The translations under genes were made by a program, and so were the position numbers. The notes beneath the pieces are model-generated. The model had not been told where the DNA came from. It did no database searches and worked only from the letters and a program-made list of their open reading frames with translations. From a bacterium (GTDB lineage Bacteria; Patescibacteriota; Minisyncoccia; UBA6257; Colwellbacteraceae), in the NCBI GenBank assembly GCA_021811305.1, contig JAJZPD010000036.1, forward strand, positions 1 to 5,746: DNA of 5,746 nt. The letters run 5' to 3'. Below are positions 1 through 4,291 of this stretch, in pieces. Numbering within the stretch: position 1 is the stretch's first letter; every line of letters starts with the position of its first letter.

Positions 1-22
1 AGTTGCTCGCTGAAATGATTTC

Positions 23-93
23 GGGCCTATAGCTTAGTGGTAAAGCGCATGCATGGCATGCATGATATCGGGGTTCGATTCCCCGTAGGTCCA
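23..93 (+). tRNA. tRNA-Ala, anticodon GGC
   Basis: A complete cloverleaf can be folded. The acceptor stem pairs 23-29 with 86-92, the D stem 32-35 with 43-46, the anticodon stem 48-52 with 60-64, and the T stem 69-73 with 81-85 around a TTCGATT loop. The seven-base anticodon loop (53-59) places GGC at 55-57, which reads GCC alanine codons. The third acceptor pair is G:U (25 with 90), the classic identity element for alanyl-tRNA synthetase, which confirms the assignment independently of the anticodon. The discriminator base is A93. The CCA end is not encoded: the bases CC at 91-92 belong to the acceptor stem, and CTC follows A93, so CCA must be added after transcription. Only 22 bases precede it, so its promoter cannot be judged. 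Confidence 0.96.
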
Positions 94-222
94 CTCGATT
101 CGTTCCTCGGTGAACTCGGAACTCACTCGTGGCAAGCCACATTCAAGCGCCATCAGGTGATACCGGGGTATGTGCAATCCCGTTCATGAACTTTTCATCA
201 GGGAAGTAATAGATTAGTCGTT
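94..222. other. Spacer between tRNA-Ala(GGC) and the two-component operon
   Basis: No gene is seen here. The first 15 bases (94-108) are identical to the trailer of the second tRNA-Ala at 2663-2677. A small hairpin GTGGC-AA-GCCAC lies at 129-140. Part of it, GGCAAGCCACA (131-141), recurs at 2113-2123 inside another hairpin. No T-tract terminator follows the tRNA, so read-through into the regulator gene is possible. Confidence 0.6.
183..215 (+). promoter_or_regulatory. Putative operator repeats and promoter of the two-component operon
   Basis: TTCAT occurs at 183-187 and again at 194-198, exactly 11 bp apart on the same strand. This is the geometry of OmpR/PhoB-type response regulator sites, which bind as tandem dimers one helical turn apart. 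A -10-like TAGATT lies at 210-215. Seventeen bases upstream the -35 position (187-192) is poor, as expected for an activator-dependent promoter. The -10 element would start transcription at about 222-223, on the start codon itself. GTTCATGAAC (182-191) is also a perfect palindrome, so a dimeric repressor site is an alternative. Autoregulation is inferred, not shown. Confidence 0.4.
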
Positions 223-897
223 ATGAGGATCTTAATAGTTGAGGACAATAAAAAGCTGGCCGAGGTGGTGAAGCACGGCCTGGAAAAAGAGGGCTTCGCC
301 GTGGATTATTTACTGGACGGCGAGAGCGGCGAAAAGCGCATGCTCATCAACCACCAGGATTACGACCTGCTTATTTTAGACGTTATGCTTCCCAAAAAGG
401 ATGGCATCGCCGTCTGTCGCACTCTGCGCGAAAACGGAATCACCACCCCGATACTAATGCTCACCGCCAAAGTGACGACCGAGGACAAGGTGGTCGGCTT
501 AGACAGCGGCGCGGACGACTATCTCGCCAAGCCCTTTTCTTTCAGCGAGCTGGTGGCTAGAATCAGGGCGCTGCTCAGGAGGCCGCCCGAGGCGATTTCC
601 GAGGAACTGAAGGCGAAAGATCTGACTCTGAACACCATCACCCGATCCGTCGCTCGCGGCGAACGCAAAATCCCATTGACCCTGAAGGAGTTTATGGTCT
701 TGGAGTACATGATGCGGCACCAGAACGAGGTGATAAGCAGAGAGCAGCTTTACGATCACGCTTGGGACTTCGCTGCCGTGCCGTTCAGCAACACCGTGGA
801 CGTGCACCTGAAGAACCTGCGTAAGAAAATAGACAATGAACACGACGAAAAACTATTGGAAACGGTTAGGGGAGTGGGCTACCGCCTCAAGGCGTAA
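223..897 (+). CDS. OmpR/PhoB-family two-component response regulator
   Basis: This 224-residue protein is a DNA-binding response regulator of usual family length. The N-terminal receiver domain (about residues 1-117) shows the acidic pair E7-D8, the phospho-acceptor D53 in LILDVMLP, switch residue T81 and the invariant K103 in AKPF. The C-terminal winged-helix domain (about 128-224) carries LTLKEFMVLEYM, the DHAW turn, recognition helix NTVDVHLKNLRKKI and the closing VRGVGYRL. Phosphorylation by the partner kinase encoded next should drive dimer formation and binding to direct repeats. The ATG start fits the canonical MRILIVEDN opening. No Shine-Dalgarno sequence precedes it, and the likely -10 ends seven bases upstream, which suggests a leaderless message. 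Its 3' end overlaps the kinase frame. The regulated genes cannot be told from the sequence. Confidence 0.96.
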   Translation: MRILIVEDNKKLAEVVKHGLEKEGFAVDYLLDGESGEKRMLINHQDYDLLILDVMLPKKDGIAVCRTLRENGITTPILMLTAKVTTEDKVVGLDSGADDYLAKPFSFSELVARIRALLRRPPEAISEELKAKDLTLNTITRSVARGERKIPLTLKEFMVLEYMMRHQNEVISREQLYDHAWDFAAVPFSNTVDVHLKNLRKKIDNEHDEKLLETVRGVGYRLKA

Positions 898-1864
898 CCG
901 CTTCTTTTTAGCGCGCCTGAAACTCACCGTTTTCTACACCCTGGCGCTGGCGATAATGGTCGCCTCGCTGAGCATCACCGTTTATCGCTCGGCGATGACC
1001 AACGTCCGCTTCGACCTGCGCGACAAGTTGGTTGATCCGGTGGTGGAGCACGCCGCATTCTTGAAGTTCGCCGGCGATCTCGAGACCGACATCATCCTTA
1101 TCGATGTAATCTTCGTCGCGCTGCTCGCCAGTCTGAGCTATATTTTCGCCGGCGAGACTTTGCGGCCTCTCCAAGAGGCGATGGAGGAGCAGAAGCGCTT
1201 TACCGCCGACGTTGCCCACGAGCTGCGAACGCCGCTGGCTATAATGCGCGCCGACTTGGAGATAGCCCAGGATTCCAAAGAGGTCGATAAGGCCGAGGTT
1301 AACAGGCTTATCAAAAGCAACCTGGAGGAGGTGGAGCAGCTGACCGATCTGGCCGGTTCTCTTCTGGTGCTATTGAAAGAGGAGAATATGGGCAGCGGCG
1401 AAAGCTTCGAGCGCCTAGACCTCAGAGCTTTGGTTGAACGCACGGTTAACCAGTTCCAAGCGTTGGCCGAGAAAAAAGAAATCGCACTGGAGATGGAGGA
1501 AGGCGAGCCGGTTTACGTTTCTGGAAATCCCGGATCGCTCGGCATTATGGCCAAGAATCTCGTGAAGAACGCCTTGCAGTACACTGAATCCGGCGGCCGA
1601 GTTAGCGCCGCGGTTGGCGAGGAGAATAAAAAAGCGGTCCTGCGCGTCAAGGACACTGGCGTGGGCATTAACGAGGCCGACTTGCCGCATATTTTCGACC
1701 GCTTCTACAAAGCCGACAAGTCGCGGACGCAGACCGAGGGCGGAGCCGGGCTTGGCCTTTCGATCGTGAACCGCGTCGTGGGCAACCATGGCGGGCAGAT
1801 CAAGATTAATAGCGCCGCGGGCGAGGGGACAGAGGTAGTCGTCTCGTTCCCGCTAGAGAAATAA
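836..1864 (+). CDS. Sensor histidine kinase, two transmembrane helices, no evident HAMP domain
   Basis: This 342-residue membrane kinase should phosphorylate the regulator encoded just upstream. Two transmembrane segments (about 29-50 and 85-105) flank a loop of only about 34 residues, too small for a normal folded sensor domain. The second helix runs into the HisKA dimerisation domain through a linker of about 20 residues, so a full HAMP domain seems absent. The H-box is FTADVAHELRTPL with phospho-acceptor H128. The ATPase domain has an N-box (NLVKNALQYT, 241-250), G1 box DTGVGI (273-278), F-box FDRFYKAD and G2 box GAGLGLSIV. The ATG at 836 gives a 62-base overlap with the regulator gene. 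No other ATG comes before M41, which would cut the first helix, and a non-ATG start such as CTG at 917 is possible. The kinase assignment is firm; the exact start is not. Confidence 0.93.
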   Translation: MNTTKNYWKRLGEWATASRRNRFFLARLKLTVFYTLALAIMVASLSITVYRSAMTNVRFDLRDKLVDPVVEHAAFLKFAGDLETDIILIDVIFVALLASLSYIFAGETLRPLQEAMEEQKRFTADVAHELRTPLAIMRADLEIAQDSKEVDKAEVNRLIKSNLEEVEQLTDLAGSLLVLLKEENMGSGESFERLDLRALVERTVNQFQALAEKKEIALEMEEGEPVYVSGNPGSLGIMAKNLVKNALQYTESGGRVSAAVGEENKKAVLRVKDTGVGINEADLPHIFDRFYKADKSRTQTEGGAGLGLSIVNRVVGNHGGQIKINSAAGEGTEVVVSFPLEK

Positions 1865-1869
1865 AAAAA

Positions 1870-1963
1870 GTGCAAAACGAAAAGCGAAAAATTTAAAATA
1901 AATGATTAGCTACTAACAACTACTACTGTTTTGCGTTTTTAGCTTTGCGCTTTACGTTTATTT
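1870..1963. repeat. A/T-rich stem-loop element, copy 1
   Basis: The left arm (about 1870-1891, starting GTGCAAAACGAAAAGCG) matches the reverse complement of the right arm (about 1929-1954) at roughly 17 of 22 positions. The spacer is ATG- and ACT-rich (about 1892-1928). A related element lies at 2231-2316. Lying directly after the kinase stop codon, and with a T-rich far side, it could also end or protect the operon transcript. No known repeat family is recognised. Confidence 0.5.
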
Positions 1964-2042
1964 CATCTTGCTGGTGTTATTTTGAATCCAGCCTCCAGTG
2001 GTCGATTGGGGGAAGCGCGCTAAAAACGGCTTAGGAATACAA

Positions 2043-2072
2043 ATGAAGAAGAAACCCAATAAAAAGAAATAA
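2043..2072 (+). CDS. Possible nine-codon lysine-rich leader or micropeptide
   Basis: ATG at 2043 opens MKKKPNKKK, followed by TAA at 2070-2072. AGGA at 2033-2036 sits six bases upstream of the ATG, the best-placed Shine-Dalgarno-like site in the window, whereas none of the six larger genes has one. Nine codons in an A-rich tract can easily arise by chance, so this is only a candidate translated peptide or leader. No family is recognised. Confidence 0.12.
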   Translation: MKKKPNKKK

Positions 2073-2100
2073 AACAACAAAAAAATAACATAATCGACTT

Positions 2101-2227
2101 GTGCTAATCAACGGCAAGCCACAGCTTGCCAACACGCTCTTGGGCATCTAATGCGTGTTTCTAAAGCCTAAAAACAGGCGCAGGCCGCGGGAGGATAATT
2201 TCGGCAGCATCCTCCCGCGGCCTTTTT
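2101..2227 (+). ncRNA. Candidate structured small RNA of consecutive stem-loops ending in a terminator
   Basis: Four stem-loops follow one another. The first is GGCAAGC/GCTTGCC (2113-2119 with 2124-2130, loop CACA). The second is AACACGC/GCGTGTT (2131-2137 with 2153-2159) and the third GCCT/AGGC (2166-2169 with 2176-2179). The fourth is the 15-bp GC-rich terminator stem (2182-2196 with 2209-2223). There is no reading frame over this span, yet a strong terminator needs a transcript to end. A -10-like CATAAT lies at 2089-2094 and would start transcription near 2101, but no good -35 is seen. It could instead be the 3' end of the kinase operon message. I do not recognise a known RNA family (not tmRNA, SRP RNA or RNase P RNA). 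Confidence 0.35.
2182..2227 (+). terminator. Strong rho-independent terminator
   Basis: A perfect 15-bp stem, AGGCCGCGGGAGGAT (2182-2196) with its complement at 2209-2223, closes a 12-base loop (2197-2208). It is followed by T residues to 2227. There is no matching A-tract upstream, so it acts best on + strand transcripts. It would end either the candidate small RNA or the kinase operon message more than 300 bases after the kinase stop codon. Confidence 0.8.
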
Positions 2228-2230
2228 AAA

Positions 2231-2316
2231 GCTCAAAATTAAAAGCGAAAAGTGGAAAAGAATTGACAACTGACGAGCCATCGTTATTTTTTCGCTTTTC
2301 GCTTTTAGTTTTGCGC
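2231..2316. repeat. A/T-rich stem-loop element, copy 2
   Basis: The left arm (2231-2259) contains TTAAAAGCGAAAAG. The right arm (2288-2316) contains its near complement, CTTTTCGCTTTTAG. Over about 29 positions the pairing is nearly complete, with two G:U pairs, one mismatch and one bulge. The spacer (about 2260-2287) includes TTGACA (2263-2268). Composition and layout resemble the element at 1870-1963, which suggests a diverged family of intergenic repeats. Confidence 0.55.
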
Positions 2317-2365
2317 TATTATCTTTGCACTTATTTCTTTCTGCCTTTCCTTTTGCGCTTCTAAG

Positions 2366-2426
2366 TTATCCACAATTACTAATCATCCTGGCTGATCAGG
2401 CTGGGATGATTAGTAATTGTGGATAA
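2366..2426. repeat. Perfect 23-bp inverted repeat with DnaA boxes at both outer ends
   Basis: Bases 2366-2388 are exactly complementary to 2404-2426, separated by a 15-base spacer (2389-2403) that itself contains the palindrome CTGATCAG (2392-2399). The outermost nine bases of each arm are TTATCCACA (2366-2374) and TGTGGATAA (2418-2426), which match the bacterial DnaA-box consensus in opposite orientation. An A/T-rich stretch lies upstream (about 2317-2360). No T-tract follows directly, so it is a poor terminator. Possible roles are a DnaA-binding or DnaA-titration site, a replication-linked cruciform or a mobile palindromic repeat. No replication gene is present to support an origin. Confidence 0.85.
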
Positions 2427-2463
2427 GCGGTTTTTCCGCTAGAATGTGGGGAGCGGGCTATTG

Positions 2464-2522
2464 GGGCCAGTAGTTCAAAAGGATGATTTATGCCTTCCAG
2501 GCTATAGTTTGTTACTTGCCCA
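2464..2522 (+). pseudogene. Partial copy of the tRNA-Ala(TGC) 5' end, possible decayed tRNA
   Basis: GGGCCAGTAGTTCA (2464-2477) is identical to the first 14 bases of the intact tRNA at 2591-2604. CTTGCCC at 2515-2521 could pair with its acceptor strand at six of seven positions, and A2522 would be the discriminator. Between them there is no recognisable anticodon arm or TTCGANT T loop, so it cannot be a working tRNA. It may be a deleted tRNA copy, the footprint of a recombination or integration event, or chance in the 3' part. Confidence 0.35.
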
Positions 2523-2590
2523 TTAAGAAGTTCTCCTATCAACCAGGTATTTTGGTCGCCCATCGGTTAAACTAATAACTGAATACTTTC

Positions 2591-2662
2591 GGGCCAGTAG
2601 TTCAGTGGCAGAACGCCTCATTTGCAATGAGGAGGTCAGGGGTTCGATTCCCCTCTGGTCCA
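2591..2662 (+). tRNA. tRNA-Ala, anticodon TGC
   Basis: A full cloverleaf is visible. The acceptor stem pairs 2591-2597 with 2655-2661, the D stem GTTC/GAAC 2600-2603 with 2611-2614, the anticodon stem 2616-2620 with 2628-2632, and the T stem 2638-2642 with 2650-2654 around TTCGATT. The loop TTTGCAA puts TGC at 2623-2625, which reads GCA and other GCN codons. The third acceptor pair is again G:U (2593 with 2659), the alanine identity signal. The discriminator is A2662 and CCA is not encoded. The upstream promoter is unclear; TTGGTC at 2552-2557 and TAATAA at 2573-2578 are weak candidates with poor spacing. The trailer (2663-2677) is identical to that of tRNA-Ala(GGC). No terminator separates it from the TPR gene 39 bases on. 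Confidence 0.97.
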
Positions 2663-2701
2663 CTCGATTCGTTCCTCTGGCTACGCGGCGCAACGCAACT
2701 A

Positions 2702-3388
2702 ATGAGCAAACTTTCAAAAAAAGAAAAAGACTATTTAATCAACCTCCACACCAAGGCTATCCGTAACCACGACCGGTATGTGGAAACGGCTCGGGTCTTC
2801 GAGGAGTACGCCAAGACAAGAGAGTTGGACGCGGATGCGCTTTACTGCCTCGGCAACCTGTACGAGCATATGGTTTACGGTCCGCAGGGCAAAAGGATAA
2901 GTCGCAAAATAGTTCCTTTAAAGCGATTGTCTGACAAATCTTTGCGCAATATAACAATGGCCAAGAAGTTGTTCCTGGCCGCGTTAAAGAAGGATCCAAA
3001 ACATATCGACGGCTTGCGCGGAATGGGCAAGTACTACCGAGACATCGGAGAATATAAAAAATCTCTGTCGTACTTCAAAAAGGCTTACAAATTAGGCAAT
3101 AAAGATACCTCGGATATTGCCGGAATGTATGGCAGGCTAAGAGATAAAAAAGAGGAGCTGCGCTGGTACCGCAAAGGCGTTGAGGAAAACCCCGATTCTC
3201 TGCTGGCGGCTTTTAACTATCTCGTCTCGGCAAATAAACTACACCGCAAAGAAATGAAAAAGTATGCCGAATTCTTGGAAAAGAATTTCCAGAGAGGTTT
3301 TGGACATCTTCAGCCCGAGAGATTTTCTAAACTTATCAATATGATAAATGACGAAATTAATTGGACGCTGCGGAAGCCCGAGGTTTAA
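2702..3388 (+). CDS. TPR-repeat protein of unknown role
   Basis: This is a 228-residue soluble protein with no signal peptide or membrane segment, rich in lysine and aromatic residues. The clearest tetratricopeptide unit spans about residues 101-134, where GLRGMGKYYRDIGEYKKSLS has the usual G/Y/A spacing. Flanking helical units at about 43-60, 86-100 and 137-166 look like degenerate repeats. TPR folds usually bind other proteins, and no catalytic motif is seen. The reading frame stays open back into the tRNA-Ala(TGC) gene, but those upstream codons (SGVRFPSGPL) are tRNA sequence; the ATG at 2702 is the first plausible start. No Shine-Dalgarno site precedes it. It probably shares a transcript with the tRNA, whose processing would leave a 5' leader of about 39 bases. 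The membrane-anchored gene follows after 28 bases. Confidence 0.85.
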   Translation: MSKLSKKEKDYLINLHTKAIRNHDRYVETARVFEEYAKTRELDADALYCLGNLYEHMVYGPQGKRISRKIVPLKRLSDKSLRNITMAKKLFLAALKKDPKHIDGLRGMGKYYRDIGEYKKSLSYFKKAYKLGNKDTSDIAGMYGRLRDKKEELRWYRKGVEENPDSLLAAFNYLVSANKLHRKEMKKYAEFLEKNFQRGFGHLQPERFSKLINMINDEINWTLRKPEV

Positions 3389-3416
3389 TATTAAAAACAG
3401 TTATATAAGTACACCG

Positions 3417-4112
3417 ATGTCGAAAAAGATAATTTTCAGCGTCTTAGCGCTTCTTATCTTAATAGTGGCTTTCTGGCTGCTATATCCGCTCATGCAGGAC
3501 AGAAAGCCGGTTGGGCAACCCGCTGTGCCGCAAAGTTCCACCTCCTCCAGCTCGCCGGTTTTCGGTCAAAGCATCTCGGACGGAACGATAACCATTTCAT
3601 ATCCCTCGTCGGGTTTCGGCTTGGCCGTTAATCAGAATCAGCTATTTGTCCACGCTTACATTCCTCCCTGCAACCAAGGATTTAATTTCTGTTTGTACTA
3701 CAACACTTCGACATATCAAGGAACGAACTTTGAAAGTGCGGGGATCGCCATCAATAACTTGTCGGCCTTTTTCCCGACCGCCGAAAAATGTTTGAATACG
3801 CCGCCCGAAGGATATACCAACGTCACTCCGACCAGCACGGTCAATCATAATAATTATTCGGTGAGCCTTTTCTCCAACCTCGGGAACGCCGCGGTCGGCC
3901 ATTACGCGACCGATAATATTTACCGTCTGGCTTATGGTAAACAGTGCTACGAATTCGACGCGCGCATCGGCGAGACTCAGTTCGCCAACTATCCCGCCGG
4001 CAGCATCAAGCTTTTCACCAAGAGCGATTATAACTTCATCGAGTCGGAGCTGCAGTCGATTTTAAACACCATAACCCTCCCGGGAGGAGAGAAGGTGATC
4101 CTCCCGAGCTAG
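3417..4112 (+). CDS. Membrane-anchored extracytoplasmic protein with four cysteines, function unknown
   Basis: This 231-residue protein has one N-terminal transmembrane helix (about residues 5-25) after a short positive start (MSKK). A Pro/Ser/Thr-rich linker (about 29-50) follows, then an exported domain rich in Asn, Tyr and Thr. No lipobox cysteine is present, so it is an anchored protein, not a lipoprotein. Four cysteines in the exported part (C85, C92, C125, C177) could form two disulfides. Short motifs stand out: YIPPC, FCLYYN, GTNFESAG, GHYATDN and IGETQFANYP. I recall similar proteins of unknown function from Patescibacteria, but this is memory, not a search. The ATG at 3417 was chosen over an in-frame ATG inside the TPR gene because it begins the signal anchor. 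A -10-like TATAAG (3404-3409) ends seven bases upstream. A GC-rich hairpin (4081-4088 with 4099-4106) covers the last codons. Confidence 0.8.
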   Translation: MSKKIIFSVLALLILIVAFWLLYPLMQDRKPVGQPAVPQSSTSSSSPVFGQSISDGTITISYPSSGFGLAVNQNQLFVHAYIPPCNQGFNFCLYYNTSTYQGTNFESAGIAINNLSAFFPTAEKCLNTPPEGYTNVTPTSTVNHNNYSVSLFSNLGNAAVGHYATDNIYRLAYGKQCYEFDARIGETQFANYPAGSIKLFTKSDYNFIESELQSILNTITLPGGEKVILPS

Positions 4113-4114
4113 GT

Positions 4115-4143
4115 TTGAAACCGTCGAGTTTTTGGGCTAAAAT
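4115..4143 (+). promoter_or_regulatory. Sigma-70-type promoter of tRNA-Ser
   Basis: TTGAAA (4115-4120) and TAAAAT (4138-4143) each match the housekeeping -35 and -10 consensus at five of six positions, and they are separated by exactly 17 bases. Transcription would start near 4150, four bases before the mature tRNA at 4154. This is the best promoter in the window and starts directly after the preceding stop codon. Confidence 0.7.
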
Positions 4144-4153
4144 CCTAGCGTTT

Positions 4154-4243
4154 GGAGGGTTCGCATAGTGGTCTAGTGCGCCGCACTCGAAATGCGGTTG
4201 GGGAGCGATCCCCTCAGAGGTTCGAATCCTCTACCCTCCGCCA
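4154..4243 (+). tRNA. tRNA-Ser, anticodon CGA, with encoded CCA
   Basis: This is a type II tRNA with a long variable arm. The acceptor stem pairs 4154-4160 with 4233-4239, the anticodon stem 4181-4185 with 4193-4197, and the T stem 4216-4220 with 4228-4232 around TTCGAAT. The anticodon loop CTCGAAA (4186-4192) gives CGA at 4188-4190, which reads the serine codon UCG. The variable-arm helix GGGGA/TCCCC (4200-4204 with 4209-4213) and discriminator G4240 fit serine identity. CCA is encoded at 4241-4243, unlike in the two alanine tRNAs of this window. Its own promoter and terminator make it a single-gene unit. Confidence 0.96.
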
Positions 4244-4280
4244 ACATTAAAACCAGCGTCTTTGACGCTGGTTTTAATGT
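4244..4280. terminator. Perfect 17-bp hairpin, bidirectional terminator of tRNA-Ser
   Basis: Bases 4244-4260 pair perfectly with 4264-4280 around a TTT loop (4261-4263). The GC core CCAGCGTC/GACGCTGG is flanked by AAAA on the left and TTTT on the right, so it can stop transcription on either strand. It begins on the base after the encoded CCA. The ATG at 4290 of the next gene is only nine bases past it, so that gene needs a start signal inside or just after the hairpin. Confidence 0.85.
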
Positions 4281-4291
4281 AGCTGTAAGAT
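4262..4291 (+). promoter_or_regulatory. Possible promoter of the Nudix gene inside the terminator arm
   Basis: TTGACG (4262-4267, five of six matches to the -35 consensus) and TAAGAT (4286-4291, four of six matches to the -10) are 18 bases apart. If used, transcription would start near 4298. That would exclude the ATG at 4290 and favour the one at 4308. The evidence is short-motif only. Confidence 0.25.

Larger units (their letters stand above)
1865..2590. other. Long gene-free stretch rich in inverted repeats
   Basis: No credible protein gene of ordinary size is present in these 726 bases on either strand. In order it holds an A-rich stem-loop (1870-1963), a short unassigned part (about 1970-2040), a nine-codon reading frame (2043-2072), an A-rich tract, a series of hairpins ending in an intrinsic terminator (2113-2227), a second A-rich stem-loop (2231-2316), a perfect 23-bp inverted repeat bearing DnaA boxes (2366-2426), a small hairpin AGCGG-TTTTT-CCGCT (2426-2440) and a partial tRNA copy (2464-2477). 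The gene density elsewhere in the window makes this stretch stand out. Confidence 0.75.

Noticed and set aside
91..93. Apparent encoded CCA at the end of tRNA-Ala(GGC), and likewise at 2660-2662
   Set aside because: The CC pairs with the first two G residues of the acceptor stem and the A is the discriminator, so CCA is not encoded.
499..1789. Several minus-strand frames opposite the regulator and kinase genes
   Set aside because: They are shadows of strongly coding + strand genes with intact motifs, and none has recognisable domains.
2366..2440. Chromosomal origin of replication at the DnaA-box palindrome
   Set aside because: Only two boxes are seen, both within one hairpin, and there is no dnaA, dnaN or other replication gene; kept only as a finding to test.
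1865..2590. CRISPR array or insertion sequence in the gene-free stretch
   Set aside because: The repeats are inverted and diverged, not regularly spaced direct repeats, and there is no transposase or cas gene.
2627..2701. N-terminal extension of the TPR protein starting inside tRNA-Ala(TGC)
   Set aside because: The first 25 codons translate tRNA anticodon- and T-arm sequence and its trailer; the ATG at 2702 gives a natural protein start.
2523..2717. Minus-strand reading frame of 64 codons across tRNA-Ala(TGC)
   Set aside because: It is a translation of the antisense strand of the tRNA (RGIEPLTSSLQMRRSATEL type), a well-known spurious pattern, and has no other support.
3348..3416. Longer start for the exported protein within the TPR gene
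   Set aside because: It would place 23 unrelated residues before a clear signal anchor that begins MSKKIIF at 3417.
4076..4106. Attenuator-like alternating CCTCCC/GGGAGG pairings at the end of the exported protein gene
   Set aside because: The segment encodes the C-terminal residues, has no T-tract after it, and the short GC motif can arise from codon choice alone.
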